Positions 13,246 through 23,934 of a stretch of DNA of 54,021 nucleotides are shown here, one piece after another; the stretch's first letter is position 1, and each line of letters begins with the position of its first letter. Source of the stretch: Purshia tridentata (lineage: Eukaryota > Streptophyta > Magnoliopsida > Rosales > Rosaceae); the NCBI GenBank assembly GCA_003254885.1, contig QANT01004010.1, positions 1 to 54,021 of the forward strand, in the 5' to 3' direction. The position numbers and the translations under genes are program-made. The notes under the pieces are model-generated. The model had not been told where the DNA came from. It searched no databases and saw only the letters and a list, made by a program, of their open reading frames with translations.

Positions 13246-16221
13246 CTAAATGGGTTGGAGTACAAGAGGCAGTCCAAAAGAAGGCCTCAAAGAGAGCACA
13301 ATAGAAGGAGCATGAGAATAAGTCGGAGAGATTGTAAAAGAAAACCTAGACAAAATGAGGGTTAGGACGATTTTGTACTCCAAAAAGGTCAAGTTTCGGC
13401 CGATACACATTCTTCCTCCAAACCCGAAAGGCAAATATCCCATCTTGTGCTTGCACCCACCATGAATGTCATCCTTGAACCTCTGTGGCTTGAACTCATT
13501 CACGTCCTCACCCCAGAGATCAGGGTCGTGGTGCATGCCCACTATGTCAATCCACATATTTGTCCCATTAGGGATTGTTAGGTCATCACTCACTTGAATG
13601 TCCCCTCTCGCTTGCCTCTGTGCATTTGGTGCTGAAGGGTATAGTCGAAATATCTCGTTCATCACCCATCCCATCTGCATCATTACAATTACAACCTCAT
13701 CAGTCTATACTTATTCTTCTTCATTAAACTATGTATTAATCTAGTAAAAAACTATAGTATACTTGTTGGTCTCAAAATTGAATCTCCTACTTTCTCAAAT
13801 TAAAAATTGAATGTTAGGCCGATTAGTCTCAGCCCAGCCCAGAGTCAAAGACTGAAAGTGGAGAGTGCGGTCCATGGGTCAGGGCCCAAGGACAATTGTT
13901 GTTTTTTTGGACGGAAAAGCCACCACCAGGGTATTGGCATGTCAAATGTGGCATCCAAAACCAAAAGTGCAGCTTTGTTATTTTATGCGACCCTGACAAC
14001 TTTTGATCGAGCCCACTATGACCATATCTAGCCCACCGCATGGAAATCATGTGCGCCTTTCCCACGCGCTGTAACGCGTGGACTGTGGCCAAATATACCA
14101 GTCTGTTGTATGACCGTTGACCATCGATCTGACCAACAAACTATCCAACCTGAAGCTTTGAGATTTTGACACTCCCAAATCTGAACTGGAACACCTTAAT
14201 TACTTAATAAATGAAACACGTACACATTATTAATTACTCTAATAATCAATTTCAACCCTGGAGAACATGCACGGGCAGTGAGTGGACCAAGAACTGATCG
14301 ATATATCCGTGCATTTAATTTCAAATTCTATATGGGGTATGACAGACATGGGACTTTACGTTGATGGAAATTCACATGCACCAGTCACCACACAAGTATG
14401 AGTTTATAACAACGCATGCATGCAGGCACATAAATGTGGTCCTGCATAGAAATGAATGAAGGCATTAATTTGTTACCTTTTTTAGTCCAGCAAGCTTGTT
14501 CACATCAATCTCTTCATCTCCAATAACTTCCCAAATCTCTTCCCTCAATTGAGTTTGCCACTGGGGATGCTCAGCGAGAAGCAGCATAGTCCATGTGATG
14601 GCAAGTGCCGTTGTCTCATGTCCTCCAAAGAAAAAGGTCTTGCACTCATCGACCAGCTCCTGGGTTGTTAGAGCCTTTGTGAAGCCTCCTGCTTCACTCT
14701 GCTTAAGCAACAACCCAAGCAGGTCATGCTGAGGTGTTGACCCATTAATCGATTTTTTCCGAGCAGAGATAATGGATAAAAAAAGCTGGTTAATTTCATT
14801 TCCGAGCCTTCGGGCCTCGAGGGTTTTCTTGGGGTACAAGAATTTCCCAAAAGGGACGCCCACAAAGCGGTTGGTCTGGAAGAGGGTCATTTGCAGAGCT
14901 CGTAATTTTTCGAACACTTGGCGGCCGCTTTTGTAGCTGATGCCGAAGCTGGTCTTGGCGATGATCTCTCCTGCTGTTACTGTAATGTCTCTCTCCACAT
15001 CAATTTCTGGAGTGCCAGAATTTATGAGGCTACTCCAGTTGTCCAGCATTTCTGTGGTGGTCTCCACCATTAAGCTCGCCATTTCCTGTTCATTTGCAGA
15101 CCATGGAATTTAATTTAGTGGGTTTCATATAAAAATCATCATAAAGTCAAAGCACTACAAATAAAGGATGCTTCACTAATTAAGATTAATTTGTGAATAC
15201 TCACATGGCTATATTGCTCTAATGCATTTCTATACTTAAAGCTATATATATCTACCTGCAATTCCACAATGACAGTACTGGAACAAGCTAGGTATTTAAA
15301 ATTTTTCTTCTTTTTTCTTAAATTTAAGGGTAAAAAGAGAATTACAAGCTAGATGTCTTGATTAATTCACGTGATAAGTAAATAATGAGGAGTAGCAATA
15401 GTTTCCAATCTTAAAGTTTATATTCTTAACCGGTATTTTCCATTATATTCTTAAGCAATCAAGGATCTTATTCTGATATTAGAAGAAAGAAAAACATCAA
15501 AATCCGTTTTATAAAATTTAATGCTTGCCCTTTTCTAGTTTATTTATCATTATACAGATTCTCATAGATTACGAACCCGTACATCCTTTTCTAGCTTGAG
15601 TTAATGAGAGTTAGAGTTAGAGAGAGAGAGGGACCTTCAAATTTGTAGGGTTAAATGCAGGAGTGATAACATGACGGTGACGGACCCAGTCATCGCCTTC
15701 AGACATGACGAGGCCATTACCGAACATGGGTGCTCGATCACGTCTGAACACCGCCGGCTTCCCCCAATTCTTCGCCGTCACCTCTGTAGACAATTTTTTC
15801 AGTAACCCTGGATCTGCTATATACAAGAATGGCTCTGTCCCCAACCAGTAGATGAACATCTTTCCTGCACATATTAATTAATTTAAATGAATAACTCACA
15901 ATATTTATAATGGATTTAGATTCTAGCTACTAGACTTATTTTAAACATACCGTAAGAGTTTTGCCAACGAGCAAAGTAAGGAAATAAAGTTGAGTGTATG
16001 TCATGTGTGATATTATTTGAAGGCACTGGAACAGTTGCTGAAGAGCTGCTTTTATTGATCTTCTTTTTCATTTCACTCAAATTTCCTAACGGGAAACTTG
16101 GACATGGACCCCCTACCCCATTTTTCTTAAGCTTCCTATATGCTGCCATTGGAAATACCCAAAAAATAAATAACAATCTGCCGCACAACATGAGAATGAT
16201 GGTGAGCACCAACACTTCCAT
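13246..16221 (-). CDS. CYP715A: Cytochrome P450, CYP715 family (CYP72 clan)
   Basis: ER-anchored haem-thiolate mono-oxygenase. Four exons on the minus strand: 16221-15951, 15864-15635, 15085-14477 and 13674-13246, giving 512 aa. An in-frame upstream ATG at 16260 would add 13 residues; I prefer 16221 because it starts directly at the hydrophobic anchor (MEVLVLTIILMLCG). Visible motifs are the I-helix FFFGGHETT (about 319-326), the ExxR pair E377/R380, a PQRF variant of PERF near 433, and the haem loop FGFGGRMCIG with the iron ligand at C460. The pattern from YIADPGLLKK through PNAQRQARGDI to CKHKMGYLPFGFGGRMC matches what I know of CYP715A1 better than CYP735A or CYP709. The Arabidopsis relative is linked to flower maturation and pollen wall development; its substrate is not known to me. 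A TATAAAT box lies at 16357-16351 (minus strand). Confidence 0.9.
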
Positions 16222-16350
16222 GGCTGAGCATAAACCCTGAAACGACCCAACAAACTGCATCTCTCTAGCTCTTTCTCTCTCTACGCACTAACAGTTATAA
16301 GCTTCAATGTTTGCTTCTGAATGAATATGAGAAGAGAGAATGAAGTGAGT

Positions 16351-16357
16351 ATTTATA
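16351..16357 (-). promoter_or_regulatory. Probable TATA box of CYP715
   Basis: TATAAAT on the minus strand, about 130 bp upstream of the preferred ATG at 16221. That leaves room for a 5' leader of roughly 100 nt. The call rests on sequence and spacing only. Confidence 0.5.
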
Positions 16358-17284
16358 GACAGATGTTTTTCCTTGGCCGTCGTTTTGTTTAAGAGAATCT
16401 GAGAAATGGGGTTCAATATTGTCGGAGCTTTGACTACGACCTCCAAATATCTCCTGACGTGGCATTTTCTAAATGACATGGCGTTCTATTAGTGGTCGGT
16501 CTTGGGCCTGGGCAACTGGGCCTGGACCTGACCTCGCTTTGAATGGGATCACTTTTGCTTCGTCAACAAATCTTTTCTTTCTTGTGGTTCATATCAGAAT
16601 CAGATTAATAACTTGTTTACGGCTGAGACTGGAGTGTGGACGCCGCTGGCCACACCGTCCGTTTCTTGTGATCTCCTCCTCAGGCTCAGTTCGTTTTTCA
16701 TGTAACCGTCTATGGGTGTGGTCGAAGACATTCAGTCAACCGCCGCTAGTTGACTCCATTTTTACACATGTAAGTACTTATTGCACCGTCCTTAGCAAGT
16801 AAAGTTTAGGACCTTGTTGGACCTACATAACACGACACCAACCATTAATTTGACTTAAGAACTAATGCCTTCTCTTAACCTTTTTTTTCTTCTAGGAATT
16901 TTATGTACACGTATAAAGTTGATACATGATGGGGCAGGTTTTGCCTAGCTGGGTATATATAGGAAATTGCATGGACTTGGTGCATGTAGAATTTCACGAG
17001 ATGTATAAAAATTGAACCAAATATATTCGGTCAATTTACATGCTTGACCAGAAAGCTCTAAGATTGTAGGGAGCCTGTTCTCACTTAAGACTATTATACA
17101 GTTTCAAAGTAATATGCAAGTTGATGTGTTTAATGCATACTATTTCATTACATGTGTTTTACTGCTGAATTTTAAGATACAAATGTCGTGACTCGTGACA
17201 AGACCCAATTCCAGAATCGTAGGAGGTTCAAACTGACCCTTGTATGCACATATATATATATAGCAAATAATAATAATGATTCTC

Positions 17285-17645
17285 CAACTTTAGCTTTAAT
17301 ATCACTTTAGTTCACAAATTTGTTTTTTAAATTTTTATGGTTCACAAAATTTACATATGCATCACTTAAGTCTATTCCGTCAATTTCATGCACTTTTTTT
17401 GTCAATTTTAGTCACATATCAAACATGTGAGCAATTTTTGAAATGTAAAAATGATTACACACCCTCTATTTTTTTCTCCAACAAAATATATATGATTAAA
17501 ATTGACAAAAAAATATAGATGAAATTTTTTGATTGGACTAAAGTGGTACACAAGGAAAAATTCATGCACTATAAAATTCAGAAAAATAGTTCATTAACTA
17601 AAGTGATACTCGAGGTAAAATTCGAGTACAAACACTATAATTCTC
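17285..17645. repeat. Diverged foldback (MITE-like) element
   Basis: The segment reading TATCACTTTAGTTCAC from about 17309 is mirrored by ACTAAAGTGATAC near 17600. Inner matches also pair: CACTTAAGTC with GACTAAAGTGG, TCAATTTCATGCA with TGAAATTTTTTGA, and GTCAATTTT with AAAATTGAC. Each arm is about 110-150 bp and clearly diverged. No clean target duplication could be fixed, so the ends are approximate and the superfamily is unassigned. Confidence 0.5.
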
Positions 17646-18588
17646 TCTATATATGTAATTATATTAATGCATGAGAGTAGCATTCATCTTCAATATTAAT
17701 TAATCGGTTCTGCATGCATTTAATTTCATCAATTTTTTGATTTGGATAACTATTTTTAATTAAATATAAAATTTACCTATATCTAGCTATGGGATCGATA
17801 AATGTTTGTTTATGTATGCATATATGCAAGAAATTATAAGTCATGCATGACCAAATAACAAAGGACTTAATGATAAATAATTAGGTTCATAATTTTCTCC
17901 GACCAAGAGAAGCAAGCCTATTTGTAAGATGTTAAGTTAATTAATTTGAAACGTTTCAAGCGTGTTATATATGCATGTTCAAGTGCAGACGTACGTATTA
18001 ATTGAAAGTCTTGCAATTTAAAATATGAATCGATGTGTGGGTTTCTCAAACAGCATGTATCATATTTATGCGTATATAATCATTTTTTAAAACTTATTTT
18101 GCATGTAGCTTTGGCTGCTACGATTGTGGACTTGGTAAAATCAAAGATGGGTTTTAATAATTATATGTTCCAGTCATGCTTCTTTCATTTGGTCAAGATT
18201 CAAATGGTACGTAAGAAATTAGTCACAACCTGAACACCAGTTTTTCATTCCTTTTATTATTATTTTATTTAAAAGGATTTTTAAAGTCTGAAATTAGTAG
18301 TCAGCTTATGGAATTGCCAAGAAACTGAGCCATTACCGCCGCGGCAGCGGACTTTCTCTTCTAGTAATTCCAAGATATATTACGACTAATTTAATTATTT
18401 ATTTCAATTAAGTGCTAAAGTTTGTAATATATAATATATATACTTATTTATTGTCTCTGGGTCCTCTTTCTACTTCGAAACAAGGTTGCTTTTGTTGACA
18501 CGTTTTTCAGATAATAAATAAAGAAACTGCATATATGACAAGAACTCAAATTACTTATATTACTGAATTTTAACACAAGGAATATATA

Positions 18589-18659
18589 TTTTCCTTTTGT
18601 TTTTGTAAGGACTATTCTTAAACATTTTCCTTTTGTTTTTGTAAGGACTATTCTTAAAC
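18589..18659. repeat. 36-bp tandem duplication
   Basis: Two adjacent copies starting TTTTCCTTTTGTTTTTGTAA and ending in ATTCTTAAAC, with a period of 36 bp and essentially no differences. They are intergenic, with no function evident. Confidence 0.85.
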
Positions 18660-21600
18660 GAAACTTAAAAGATAGACGGACTGAGTTATTGAATTATATT
18701 GTAGAGTGAACCCCACAATCTAATGAGTGTATTCATAAACATTTTAATAGAAACCCCATTCACGATATTAAATTGATGAATCAAACTTCAATGTTTTGGA
18801 TTCTCCTTCAAAATTTAAAAAAGACAATTAAATTGAAATTTTTTAAAGTACTTTATTAATTATATTGCATTTCAATGTTTATTAAAAACACAGTCTACAT
18901 CTACATTTAATTGAAAATATGGTGTACGTCTATATATTTATGCATATTTTTTGTTGATTAAATATAATTCCTATGAATTGGTCAATCTATTGCATGAATG
19001 ACCCTTAAAATGAGATTTAATTAATTAAGTTTTGGAATGAGATAACATTGTGAAATATATATACTAAAAGGAGTAATTTTGATCCGTATGACTATTATAC
19101 CATTACGTGGCATTATTAATCTATCTATGTCATAACGTGTGCATTTATTAATATTATATATTCGAATAATATAAATTCATCATTCACTCATATTATAATA
19201 TGTGATTGATACGACGTTATGGTGTGATAGAAGCGATAATTTTTCAACTAAAAGAGTGATGGGTGATGACTTATTAACTTAATTATGACTTATGAGGCTA
19301 GTGTCAAACTTGATCTTTCAAGGTTTTCAAAAGAAGGACACGTGTCCTAATCCTTATTAGTAAATCTTTGATCTCGTCAAGCTAGTTTTTAGTTAAAATA
19401 TGGAGTAGATCTCATTATCATGGTTCTCAACTCTCAAGTCAACATGGAAGGACAATGGGATTAGTTTTAGATCATTATGTTGGATTCGTAATAGCTTTTT
19501 AAAGACAGTATTGTTTTAGTTTATTGATATATGTCCTTGACTAGGCTCTATATGCATACACATATATTAATTTCATTCTATTCGTATTCACTGGAGCCGC
19601 ACCTACTCACCTTTGTTCTCATACTTAATTTGACGAATGATGGATGTGATCAATAGATATTAATTAATTAAACAAATCACATTATTAATACTAATCCTCA
19701 ATTCACCACCTTAATTATTTCCTTAACTTTTCGAAATGTATTGATGATGTCAATTGTCAAACACTCCAACTCTATATGTTGATTTTTGATCATGAACTTT
19801 TAGACTTACTTGGTGCATACAGCATATATGCCATCAATATATGGTGATGATCGAGTTTGAAATAAATTTGGGGGTTTGTGGTTGTGGGTTCTTTATTTCC
19901 TGATCGATAAAGCACTGCCTACCAGTCTACAACTCACTACTCTCGAAACGCAATCAAAATAAACTTTAACAAATATTTACAGCAACTCACCACTCACATT
20001 CCAAACGTGGACCTTGGGTTTTTTTCACCTAAAATTGAGAAGCCGTGTCAGGATTTACCTCTAGTTTCTTTTACCTTTTTATTTTTATTTTTTTTCTTTT
20101 TAATATATACTTTTAGCAATTTAATTTCATATTAAAGGAGAAGGAGAGTTTTGGGTTCTATGGATTTTGCATGCAAATGTTTTTAAAAATAATTGTATCA
20201 AAAGAAATCTCACACTTAGAATAAAGATGTATATTAACTGTTGAATGTGCATGCAAATAGATATATAATAACTATATTATTCTAATTGAATGCTGTTATT
20301 TAAAATAGAAATATCTTGCTTTTTTATATTCTTTTTGGAGTTGCATACTGTTTGTGTTGGATTCTAGCTAGTGCATACTAATAAATAATTTTTCCGAATA
20401 AAAAGAAGAAACCAAGAATATTTGTCTTTAAAAATATTGGCCCACCGTGAGAAAAGACAAGGAAAATGAATTTATTTTTCGTACTTAGTAGGGAATAAAT
20501 ACGCTTACAGTAATTGAATAATTAATTTGATTTGATCCCTAAACGTTTGGACCATATTATTTTTGCTTAATTGGGAACAAACATTTTTTCCATGTGCCTG
20601 AATTAAAACCCACACCCACATTATTTTACTCAACTTCTTATTTTAGTAAATAATAGCGCTCCAGCTTCCAGCGTTGCCATTATAAAATATATATAGAATG
20701 TATTCAGCAGGCCAGGGCTCGAATTCGATTATCTCGTGCTACTTTCCTTATGTACCAAAAATGATTCTTCAATCTTTTAGATAATTGAAAGGGATATTTC
20801 TATCCAGATTTTTTAATATTATAAAGAAGAAACTCATGAAGTTTCAATCTAAAGAAGAAATGTAATAAAAACTAAACTCTAATTTTATGTAATTTGAATT
20901 ATAAACTAAGACACAATACCATAGTTTAACACTTTAAAATATAAATTTGTTTCATATTTATTTGCCGTTAATTACAAACGTGTTTTCTTATTACTTTGTC
21001 TTTCTTTTTGTTTTGTGACAATTGTTTTTCTTTTTATTATTCAATAACTGTCTTCAAAAAGACTTCCAATTGTATACCGTTCGAAGTTGGAGGCAGAGTA
21101 AGTTGTAACTATTTTGTTTGGCCACTGTAACTATTAACTAAAATAAAATCCTTAAGTTAGATCTTGTTCTTCACCAAAAGAAAGATTGTCACCGATCGAG
21201 AACGTATTGGGCCAATGCTTAATGGCGTGTTTGGGTCAAAAGGAAGCCGATCATCCAACACATTCATAGGCCCAGCAGCCGCACCTAAACTTCCAAATAA
21301 AACAACTGTGAACAATCTAGGCTAAACCATATTACAAATCATCCACCAATTAAATTTTGGGCTTTTTCATTTACTGTCAATTTATTCATTACTAATAAAT
21401 TTTGGGTTGACCTCTCAAACTTAATTTTTTTTTTTCTGACTAATATTAATCATGGAATTAATTTAAAAACGCTTTTGCAAAATTTCTATTTTTTTAAGCT
21501 TCGAAATATTATTGAATCAAAATTGTCAAAAATTTGTTAAAATTCGTTCAAAAATTTTTTTATTTTTAAACCCTTTAAAGTTTTTCAAAAATTTAATTTC

Positions 21601-21846
21601 TTGATATTTACAATGATAAGCCTAAAAAGGCTAAAATATATAATTTATAGGGATTATCGATCCCCAAGAATACGAGCAGCGTCCAGAAGGGTCCCGCGCA
21701 TTGTGAATCCATGGGACAAGGAAAGTCGGTAGGTGTTGAAAGCGGGAAGTCACACATGGCAGCCAACACAGCCAAACAAAACCCCCCTTCCCAAACCCAC
21801 TTCTCTTCCTCGCCAGACCCACGCCAAGAAAAGAAAGCTCACTCAT

Positions 21847-23110
21847 ATGGACCCCCAACACTCCCCCTCCTTCAAAATTCGCGCTCTTCTTCACCAACTT
21901 CGTCCCCATTTTATTGAGGTTTGCTCAGAAGAGTATGCTAAACAATGTTTTGTTATACGGCCATGTTTATTTCTTGGTTACGTATCTGTAAAGAATGTGA
22001 ATTTTCTTGAATTACAACATCATGATAGCATTTACTTCATGGGTTTGTTTTCTTTTGCAAGTTCAGGTCAGTTTGGGATGGGTTCTTTGTTTTGGCTTCA
22101 ATAGATAGGTTCACCTACAACTGTAAAATTGGCCCAACGAAACTGTTTACTGAGCAATCATTAATTTTCAAAATTAAGTTATTAGTACTAGTAATTCTCT
22201 GTGGGTTTTTTTTTTTTTTTTTTATTCTCTGTCCATTTTTTAATAACTGGTACTGTAAAAGATCACATTTTGATGATCTAAATGCAGGTTCTTCGGACAC
22301 CTGATTTTCGGAATTGTAAAGCAGCTGATGATATTCGAAAACGTGAGTTGTTCAAGTCTTTAAGATGCATAATTACATGCCCCATGTGTTTGCATAAACA
22401 TGAAAGATTGGAATGTCATGGCTTTAATGCTTGGACTCACACTGGGTCAAGGTTTCTCATTATGGTTTTGAATCCTAATCCTCCAACATCCCACAAATGG
22501 ATGTTCAAATCTAATGTTGTATTGCAATTAACTTGTTTGAACTTGAAGCATCTAAAACTGAGACAAAGTAGCTGCACATATCTAAAATTGAGACCAAGTA
22601 TAGCTGAATCTACCCTTTAGCTCTATGCAGCATGAGAATATGACACATTGGTCTATTTCACATCGTTATGATGGTAGGTTTCTCTATCTGTACAGTAAGT
22701 CAATCTAAAGCTTAGTATGTTTTGTTTGGGATGCATGTTTGAACATACAACTTGCAGAGATGAAGGTTCTGATGGATCTACACAAACAGAGGAAGTTTGT
22801 GTCAGAAAATCAGCATTCTGCAAAACAACAACAAAAGCTTGAATCCAAATGCTCTGTAGAAAAGTCAGTGAACAGTAGTAGTGAATGGACTCCTTTCAGC
22901 TCAGAGAAGAAACCAGTTGATAGGCAGATACAAGGAAGCTACATTGTGGGTGGTTCAGCTATGGGTTGGAACTTCATCACCATTTCAGGCAGTCAAGCAG
23001 TGTATTATGGGGTGACCAAGGAGGCATATAGAAGCAGCCACAGTAGATCAGGTGATGCTCGTGTGCCTATAACAAATGGGTTTTCTGATAAAGGGACACC
23101 ATCTATATAG
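21847..23110 (+). CDS. Small uncharacterised protein, three exons
   Basis: I do not recognise this family. Three exons (21847-21918, 22288-22342, 22758-23110) join at consensus GT-AG sites to 480 nt, encoding 159 aa in one frame. The protein starts MDPQHSPSFKIRALLHQLRP. It has a charged/polar central helix-like stretch (MKVLMDLHKQRKF, then Gln/Lys-rich, about 44-68), a Ser-rich linker, and a distinctive C-terminal block, GSYIVGGSAMGWNFITISGS followed by an aromatic AVYYG and a KEAYR motif. There is no signal peptide and no transmembrane segment. An in-frame ATG at 21733 would add 38 residues, low in complexity and rich in Pro/Lys/Thr; I prefer 21847. Codon-like composition, splice-site quality and phase agreement argue for a real gene. 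It is convergent with RPC3. Confidence 0.65.
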
Positions 23111-23934
23111 TAAGGTAGAAAGAAACCAAGATTTTGCAATGAAGCTGAAGTCTGATACTAAAAACTTTATGTATAAATATTTTGTCACAAAGATAGATAT
23201 AAGATAAGGAAAGCAGATTCAGTGCCTAGCTTATGAAAAGTAATTGTAATTTGCTGATAAATTTCTTCTTTAAATTTTGAGATAACTTATGAAATGCAAA
23301 TTCTACTTTGACGCGATCCTATTTGAATTGGTTGTCCATCTTTTTAATCAACCATAATGTGGCATTAATTTTCATCTGGGTTGACATCGACATCGTATTG
23401 CATAGGTATTCTGAGGGTAACAGTAATACTAAATTCCCAAAAACCATAGTTTGGATTTGCACCATTGACCATGGTTTGGGTCGCAGACAAAAATGAAATT
23501 GATTAGCGTCCACTTTGAAGAATGATGGAGTAAATTAATAATTACCATTTTTGTATGAGTAGAAAGTGCAAAACTTGGAGAATAAAATAAAATCTTCATA
23601 AAGATTCCTTTAATACATTGAATCGAACGCCCTTTTCTAATCATGAATGTACCATCCATGTCAGGAGATGGGGATTCGAACTATAGTTTTGGGTATGGTT
23701 TGGAAATCAACTCTCAACTAACATTACATGTGCCCTTGTTTATTTTTTACATTTGCCGGGATCCTTGTTTATGTTTTAATGGCAAAAGAGCATCGTGACG
23801 TTAGGTAGTTATATACTTGAATTTAATGAAAGAACTAGAAAACCACCAGGTGAAAGGCCTAGCAAACCAGACGAATTATAAAATCAATAAATTGATTCAA
23901 AAACGATGTTTCAGGTCAGTAACAAAGTGTACAA
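23111..23934. other. Convergent intergenic region
   Basis: About 820 bp between the 3' end of the small + strand gene and the stop codon of RPC3. It should contain both 3' UTRs and terminators. It is AT-rich, with no coding pattern and no strong repeat. Confidence 0.45.

Larger units (their letters stand above)
16358..21846. other. Long AT-rich intergenic region
   Basis: About 5.5 kb between the CYP715 promoter and the next + strand gene. I find no protein family and no retrotransposon domains. It contains a diverged foldback element (17285-17645), a 36-bp tandem duplication (18589-18659) and a weaker inverted similarity around 19060-19265. The 200-300 bp before 21,847 should hold the promoter of the small downstream gene. 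Short ORFs in this stretch have no recognisable similarity and atypical composition, so I treat them as chance. Confidence 0.5.

Noticed and set aside
13807..14092. ORFs on both strands inside the third CYP715 intron
   Set aside because: They lie in an 802-bp intron between two exons that join in phase; no similarity to any family and no splice signals of their own.
13246..16260. Assignment of the P450 to cytokinin hydroxylase CYP735A or to CYP709
   Set aside because: General CYP72-clan features fit, but PNAQRQARGDI, CKHKMGYLPFGFGGRMC and the YIADPGLLKK region match CYP715 much better than CYP735A.
16473..16802. 109-aa ORF upstream of CYP715
   Set aside because: Lies in the promoter region on the opposite strand; no recognisable motif, no splice partner, and composition like noncoding DNA.
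19060..19265. Possible inverted-repeat element around the ACGTGGCATTATTAAT segment
   Set aside because: Partial complementarity exists, but it is short and interrupted in very AT-rich DNA; not enough to call.
16358..21846. Possible LTR retrotransposon in the long intergenic region
   Set aside because: I found no gag/pol motifs, no long direct terminal repeats and no primer-binding site; only small foldback and tandem repeats are visible.
22092..22620. ORFs within the introns of the small uncharacterised gene
   Set aside because: They are readings of intron sequence or read-through of exon 2 past its GT donor; the spliced model gives a continuous frame instead.
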